From assembly GCA_903934745.1 (NCBI GenBank), contig CAIZOZ010000312.1:1-16750 (forward strand): a stretch of 16,750 nt of DNA. The letters are read 5' to 3'. The notes below the pieces were generated by a model that saw only the letters and a program-made list of their open reading frames with translations, had not been told where the DNA came from and made no database searches. A program made the position numbers and the translations under genes. Positions 12,992 to 16,750 of the stretch are shown here, piece after piece. Position 1 is the first letter of the stretch; each line of letters starts with the position of its first letter. This DNA comes from an uncultured cyanobacterium (GTDB lineage Bacteria; Cyanobacteriota; Cyanobacteriia; PCC-6307; Cyanobiaceae).

Positions 12992-14359
12992 ATGATCAGC
13001 CCCTCTCCAGATCCAGCTCGCCGCCGTGATGGCGCCCTGCTGCCTTCGACCCCCGCCAGCTGGCTTGAGCGCTGGTATCCGGTGGCCTTTCTCAAGGACC
13101 TCGATCCGCAGCGTCCGCTGGCCTTCACCCTACTGGACCAAGATCTGGTGATCTGGTGGGATGCTCCCGGCGGCGCCTGGCGCGTCTTCGAGGATGTCTG
13201 CCCCCATCGCCTGGTGCCGTTGTCCGAGGGCAGGATCAACGCCGCAGGCGCCCTGGAGTGTCCGTATCACGGCTGGAGTTTTGATGGTGCCGGCCAATGT
13301 CTGACCATCCCCCAGGCGTCGGACGGAGCCAGCCATTCCCGCTCCCGCAGCTGTGCCCGTCGCCGCGAAGCCGCCACGGCCCAGGGTTTGCTGTTCGTGT
13401 TTGCCGGCGACGTCTCCCTGGCCGCCGATCAGCCCCTGCCGACCGTGCCCCAGCTGGAGGAACCAGGCTGGCTGGTGCAGGACACCTTTCGCGATCTCCC
13501 CTACGACGCCCTCACCCTGCTCGAGAACGTGCTGGATGTGAGCCATGTTCCCTTCACCCATCACGCCACGGTGGGGCGCCGTGAAAATTGCGGCCCGGTG
13601 GCGCTGGAGCTGACCGCAGCCGGCCCGGACGGCTTCAGCGGCATCTGGGCGGAGGGGCCGCGACGCGGCAAGCTCGGCACCCAGTTCACCACCTTCTGCG
13701 CCCCTGCCCTGATGTGGCATGAGCTGAGTGCCAAAGGCTTCGCCCGCATTCTCACCGTGGTCTACGCCACGCCGATTCGCCACGGTGAATGCCGCCTGTT
13801 TGCCCGCTTCCCGTTCCAGTTCGAATCCCCCTGGCCCGCCCGCTTGCTCGGCCTGCGCCCGGAGTGGTTGCAACACATCGGCAATCACCGGGTGTTGGAG
13901 GACGACCAGATCTTCCTGCACTGGCAGGAACGGGTTCTGGCCCAGCGGGGCGGCAGTGAAGCTTTGGCACGCAGTTGTTATCTGGCCACCTCCGCCGATC
14001 GCTATGTGCAGGCCCTGCATGCCTGGGTGCTGGAGCACGGCGGTGTGCCGTTCCCCGCTCAACCCCTGCCCGCCCGCTTGAGCGATGGTCCCCTGCTGGA
14101 TCGTTGGCAAAGCCATAGTCGTCATTGCCGCAGTTGCCGCGGCGCCGATCAGCAACTCCAACGCCTGCAACCGCTCAGTGCGGGGCTGGCGGCGCTGTGC
14201 CTGGTGCTGGTGGCCTGGTCGGGGCTGACTGTGGCCGCTGGGATCTGGGGCCTGGCGCTGCTGCTGCTGGTTGGTCTGAGCTGGCAATGCGGTCGCTGGC
14301 GCCAGCAGCTGCGCTTTGGGGATCGGCTACCGCCACGCAACCAGCCGGTTCGACCCTGA
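12992..14359 (+). CDS. Membrane-anchored Rieske non-heme iron oxygenase, pheophorbide a oxygenase-like
   Basis: This 455-residue protein has an N-terminal Rieske [2Fe-2S] domain with ligands C70-P-H72 and C90-P-Y-H93. A catalytic domain follows, whose mononuclear iron motif N179-VL-D182-VS-H185-VPFT-H190 is intact; D304 or D305 in VLEDDQIF is the likely third ligand. Residues H379-adjacent CRSC (C379, C382) form the CxxC motif characteristic of the plant PaO/TIC55/PTC52 branch. Two C-terminal membrane helices follow (about 394-412 and 414-431). Plant relatives open the chlorophyll breakdown product pheophorbide a or hydroxylate related tetrapyrroles; cyanobacterial homologues are mostly uncharacterised, so the substrate is open. 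The ATG at 12992 gives a normal N-terminus (WYPVAFLKDLD at 28-38). It is divergent from the stress protein gene and convergent with the RTX-like gene 51 bases away. Confidence 0.88.
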   Translation: MISPSPDPARRRDGALLPSTPASWLERWYPVAFLKDLDPQRPLAFTLLDQDLVIWWDAPGGAWRVFEDVCPHRLVPLSEGRINAAGALECPYHGWSFDGAGQCLTIPQASDGASHSRSRSCARRREAATAQGLLFVFAGDVSLAADQPLPTVPQLEEPGWLVQDTFRDLPYDALTLLENVLDVSHVPFTHHATVGRRENCGPVALELTAAGPDGFSGIWAEGPRRGKLGTQFTTFCAPALMWHELSAKGFARILTVVYATPIRHGECRLFARFPFQFESPWPARLLGLRPEWLQHIGNHRVLEDDQIFLHWQERVLAQRGGSEALARSCYLATSADRYVQALHAWVLEHGGVPFPAQPLPARLSDGPLLDRWQSHSRHCRSCRGADQQLQRLQPLSAGLAALCLVLVAWSGLTVAAGIWGLALLLLVGLSWQCGRWRQQLRFGDRLPPRNQPVRP

Positions 14360-14410
14360 TCAGGGCCGATGAAAGGATGAGCTGCTTGGCACCGATCAGC
14401 CTGAACCCAC

Positions 14411-16750
14411 CTAAATAAAACTGATCTGAGCGAGGGAGTCATATCCAGTGGCGAAGCCAAAGGAGCTGATTTCGACAATGGCGTCGGTGCTGCTTTTGTA
14501 ACCAGCGGTGCCATCGTTGAAGGCGATGAAGTTGCGCAGGTTCGCACCACTGCCATAGCTGAAGGTGGCTGAACCATTGGCTTGGAAGCTACTGCTACTC
14601 AGTAGGGAGCTGATCGCCGCCACCGTGAGTGCCGAGGCAGAACCGAGTGTCTTGAAGCTGCCGGCCACGGGGGTGGTGGTGAGATCAAAACGATCAGCCC
14701 CAACCGTGAAGCCGATGATTGTTTCGAACAGAGGCGCGGAGCTGGTACCCCCGATGATGGCATCGGTGAGCTTGGTGTAGTCGAAGGTATCGTTACCACT
14801 ACCACCGGTGAGACGATCCAGGCCACCACCGCCGTTGATGATGTCATCGCCATCAGCGCCATTGAGCTGATCGACCCCGAGACCACCCAGAATCTTGTCA
14901 GCACCCACGCTGCCGATCACGGTGTCATTGCCGCTGCCGACGTCGATCGACAGGTTGGACCCCACCAGGGTGATCCCGGTGAAATTGAAGCTGTTGGCAC
15001 TGCTGTTACCCAGCAGTCGCACCTGGCCGCTGCTGGCGGTGGCATCGATCTCCTCGATGCCATGGCTACTGGCGAAATTGGTGAGGCCGATGTCCACAGC
15101 CATCGTGCCATTGGCTACCACAATCCGATCGATCTCAGCCACTCCGCTGCCACTGTCGGCATAGATGTCGTAGCCACCAAAACCACTGGCGCTGTTGCCA
15201 CTCACCTCATAGGTATCGGAGCCCGCAGCCCCATTGAGCGAATCGGTGCCCGTACCGGCCAGGATGCGGTCAGCGGCCGCGCTGCCGATCACGGTGTCAT
15301 TGCCGCTGCCGACGTCGATCGACAGATTGGACCCCACCAGGGTGACAGCAGTGAAATCATAAAGATTAGCGCTGCTATCTCCGAGGAGTCTCACCCGGCC
15401 GCTGGTGGCAGTGGCATTGATCTGCTCAATACCACTGCTGAGGCCAAAAGATCTGAGGCCGATGTCCACAGCTTCACTGCCGACTGCAGCTACAACCAGG
15501 ATCTGGTCGAAGTCGCCACTACCGCTATCAGCATAGACATCATAGCCATGGAAACCGGTAGTGCTGTTGCCACTCACCTCGTAGATATCATTGCCGCCAG
15601 CACCATTGACCGAATCATCGCCCTTACCAGCCAGCAGTGTGTCAGCAGCGGCCGAACCAATGATGCTGTCGTTGCCATCACCAGATTCAATGCGGAAGTT
15701 GCCGCCCACAAAGGCAATATTATGAAAGTCAAGACTATTGTTCTGCCAGTTTCCAAGGAGGCGTACACGACCCGCTTCCGTCACACTATTGACGACTTTC
15801 GAGCTGGCGTTCACAATCTCATCAATGCCATTGCTGGCCAAGAAGTTGCCACCAGCCAGGCCGATGTCGACGTCATCGGTGCCCACAGCCACGATGCGGT
15901 CGATACCACTGAGCCCACTGTCGGTATAGGTGTCGTAGCCGCCGAAACTTTTCCAGCCACCGGCCACCAGACCGCTGACGCGATAGGTGTCGCTGCCTTG
16001 ACCACCATCAAGACTGTCATCACCGCCAGCGCCGATCAGGATGTCGTCACCAGCACCAGCCTGCAGACTGTCATTTCCGTAGCCACCATCCACCTGATCA
16101 GCAGCAGTGCTGCCCAGGAAACGGTCATTGCCGTCTTTGAGCTCCATGCGGATGCTGCCGCCACGCAACTCGGTGGCACTGAAGTCGAAGGTGTTCGCTT
16201 CCCAGTTGCCCAGTAGCCGCACCTCCGCAGCCATTGCGCCACCCGCACCGTCGTCGATGCTGGTGGCATTGACGATCGCTTCGATGCCACTGGCGGGACC
16301 GAAGTTCAGCAGGCCGACATCCACTGGACCATGGCCCACCGCCACGAGGTGATCGTTGCCATCCGCACCGGTATCGGCATAGCTGTCGTAGCCCTCGAAC
16401 AGATAGGGCTGGCCATCAATCCAGTCCGGCCCGGCACCACTCACCTCATAGCGGTCGCCGCCAGCGCCACCATTGAGCCAATCGTTGTCGCCGCCGCCGC
16501 GAATGCGGTCGTCCAGACCACTACCAGTGATCGAATCCTTACCGCCGGCGCCATCAATCTGGAAAGAACCACCGCTGAAGGTTGTGGCTGAGAAATCAAG
16601 AATGTTGGCCTGCCAATCGCCCAGTAGCCGCACTTCCGCAGCCGTTGTGCCACCTGCACCGTCGTCGATGCTGGTGGCATTGACGATCGCTTCGATGCCA
16701 CTGGCGGGACCGAAGTTCAGCAGGCCGACATCCACTGGACCATGGCCCAC
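14411..16750 (-). CDS. RTX-like repetitive secreted protein, C-terminal part (5' end beyond window)
   Basis: The 779 visible residues run off the window edge, so the N-terminus is missing. Much of the sequence is composite repeats: five VD(V/I)GL blocks begin at about visible residues 6, 143, 294, 428 and 552. Each block joins a conserved stretch (VDIGL-x-F, SxGIEEI, VRLLGN, DF) to RTX-type Gly/Asp nonapeptides such as GGAGGDRY, GSGNDTVIG, GGGGLDRLTGGSGNDTF, and a GYDxYADSG connector. The nonapeptides bind Ca2+ and form beta-rolls in known proteins. The last 110 residues (FETIIGF, GADRFDLTT, ATFSYGSG, FIAFNDGTAGYKSSTDAIVEI) resemble the 'bluetail' C-terminal domain of cyanobacterial surface proteins. 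Export by a type I system is likely, but no exporter gene is in view. A surface-layer, adhesin or motility role is possible. Confidence 0.85.
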   Translation of the reverse strand: MGHGPVDVGLLNFGPASGIEAIVNATSIDDGAGGTTAAEVRLLGDWQANILDFSATTFSGGSFQIDGAGGKDSITGSGLDDRIRGGGDNDWLNGGAGGDRYEVSGAGPDWIDGQPYLFEGYDSYADTGADGNDHLVAVGHGPVDVGLLNFGPASGIEAIVNATSIDDGAGGAMAAEVRLLGNWEANTFDFSATELRGGSIRMELKDGNDRFLGSTAADQVDGGYGNDSLQAGAGDDILIGAGGDDSLDGGQGSDTYRVSGLVAGGWKSFGGYDTYTDSGLSGIDRIVAVGTDDVDIGLAGGNFLASNGIDEIVNASSKVVNSVTEAGRVRLLGNWQNNSLDFHNIAFVGGNFRIESGDGNDSIIGSAAADTLLAGKGDDSVNGAGGNDIYEVSGNSTTGFHGYDVYADSGSGDFDQILVVAAVGSEAVDIGLRSFGLSSGIEQINATATSGRVRLLGDSSANLYDFTAVTLVGSNLSIDVGSGNDTVIGSAAADRILAGTGTDSLNGAAGSDTYEVSGNSASGFGGYDIYADSGSGVAEIDRIVVANGTMAVDIGLTNFASSHGIEEIDATASSGQVRLLGNSSANSFNFTGITLVGSNLSIDVGSGNDTVIGSVGADKILGGLGVDQLNGADGDDIINGGGGLDRLTGGSGNDTFDYTKLTDAIIGGTSSAPLFETIIGFTVGADRFDLTTTPVAGSFKTLGSASALTVAAISSLLSSSSFQANGSATFSYGSGANLRNFIAFNDGTAGYKSSTDAIVEISSFGFATGYDSLAQISFI
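14908..15346 (-). repeat. 372-bp-spaced direct repeat within the RTX-like gene
   Basis: A stretch of about 67 bases starting at 14908 recurs at 15280 with one mismatch (offset 372 bases, 124 codons). It encodes the shared LVGSNLSIDVGSGNDTVIGS segment of the last two repeat units. The flanks differ more, which points to selection or local gene conversion on this calcium-binding segment. Confidence 0.82.
16211..16750 (-). repeat. 411-bp near-identical tandem duplication within the RTX-like gene
   Basis: Sequence from 16211 to 16339 reappears at 16622-16750 with a 411-base offset (137 codons). The stretch 16245-16339 is identical to 16656-16750 as far as the window goes, and the earlier part differs by only a few bases. 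Older units of the same gene are far more diverged, so this copy is recent or has been homogenised. Confidence 0.88.

Noticed and set aside
13808..13825. tRNA T-loop-like string AGTTCGAATCCCC
   Set aside because: It lies inside the Rieske oxygenase frame, where it encodes QFESP, and no matching acceptor, D or anticodon stem was found around it.
14354..14365. Palindrome CCCTGATCAGGG across the Rieske gene stop codon as terminator
   Set aside because: It allows only a four-base-pair stem with a four-base loop and is not followed by a T-run.
15062..16216. 384-codon open frame on the plus strand
   Set aside because: It is the mirror of the repetitive RTX-like gene; its own repeats are explained by the repeats of the real gene.

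Overview
The window looks like chromosomal DNA from a GC-rich freshwater or halotolerant picocyanobacterium of the Cyanobium/Synechococcus type. This is an inference from gene content. The support is a Rieske oxygenase of the pheophorbide a oxygenase type, a Nif11-domain small protein, a large RTX-like protein with a 'bluetail'-type C-terminal domain, DUF202/DUF1622 membrane proteins, and at least two HIP1 octamers (GCGATCGC at 2113-2120 and 4253-4260). No rRNA, tRNA, CRISPR array, insertion sequence or phage gene was seen. Coding density is high and no gene-free stretch exceeds 300 bases.

Layout. Positions 32-1030 (+) encode a predicted outer-membrane beta-barrel protein. It converges, with a 17-base overlap, on a minus-strand pair (2300-1014) made of a small acidic protein and a transglutaminase-like protease-fold protein. 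From 2432 the plus strand carries a tightly coupled membrane-protein operon: an unrecognised polytopic protein, a DUF1622 protein and a DUF202 protein, joined by two ATGA stop/start overlaps. Then come a BASS/SBF-type transporter (3940-4815), a cytoplasmic type I sulfatase (4984-6489) and a formylglycine-generating enzyme (6530-7564). The last two are an enzyme and its activator. The transporter beside them suggests uptake and desulfation of an organic sulfate ester.

From 7726 to 9212 two exported proteins are translationally coupled: a six-cysteine periplasmic protein and a glycine/asparagine-rich, Trp/Tyr-rich surface protein. They converge on a 616-residue membrane GGDEF protein on the minus strand (11069-9219). 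Its active-site motif is degenerate and its DNA is clearly richer in A+T than its neighbours. Next come an orphan Nif11-domain peptide (11184-11402), a 56-residue single-pass membrane protein (11658-11828), a small integral membrane protein (12356-11844, minus), a block of five 12-bp tandem repeats, and a universal stress protein (12950-12495, minus) whose start is fixed by a strong Shine-Dalgarno sequence. A membrane-anchored Rieske oxygenase (12992-14359, +) is divergent from it. The window ends inside a minus-strand gene for a repetitive RTX-like secreted protein, of which 779 C-terminal residues are visible.

The most interesting parts are the possible organosulfate module (3940-7564), the ATGA-coupled membrane operon (2432-3875), the coupled exported pair (7726-9212), the degenerate GGDEF sensor, the orphan Nif11 peptide, and the composite, recently duplicated repeats of the RTX-like gene.
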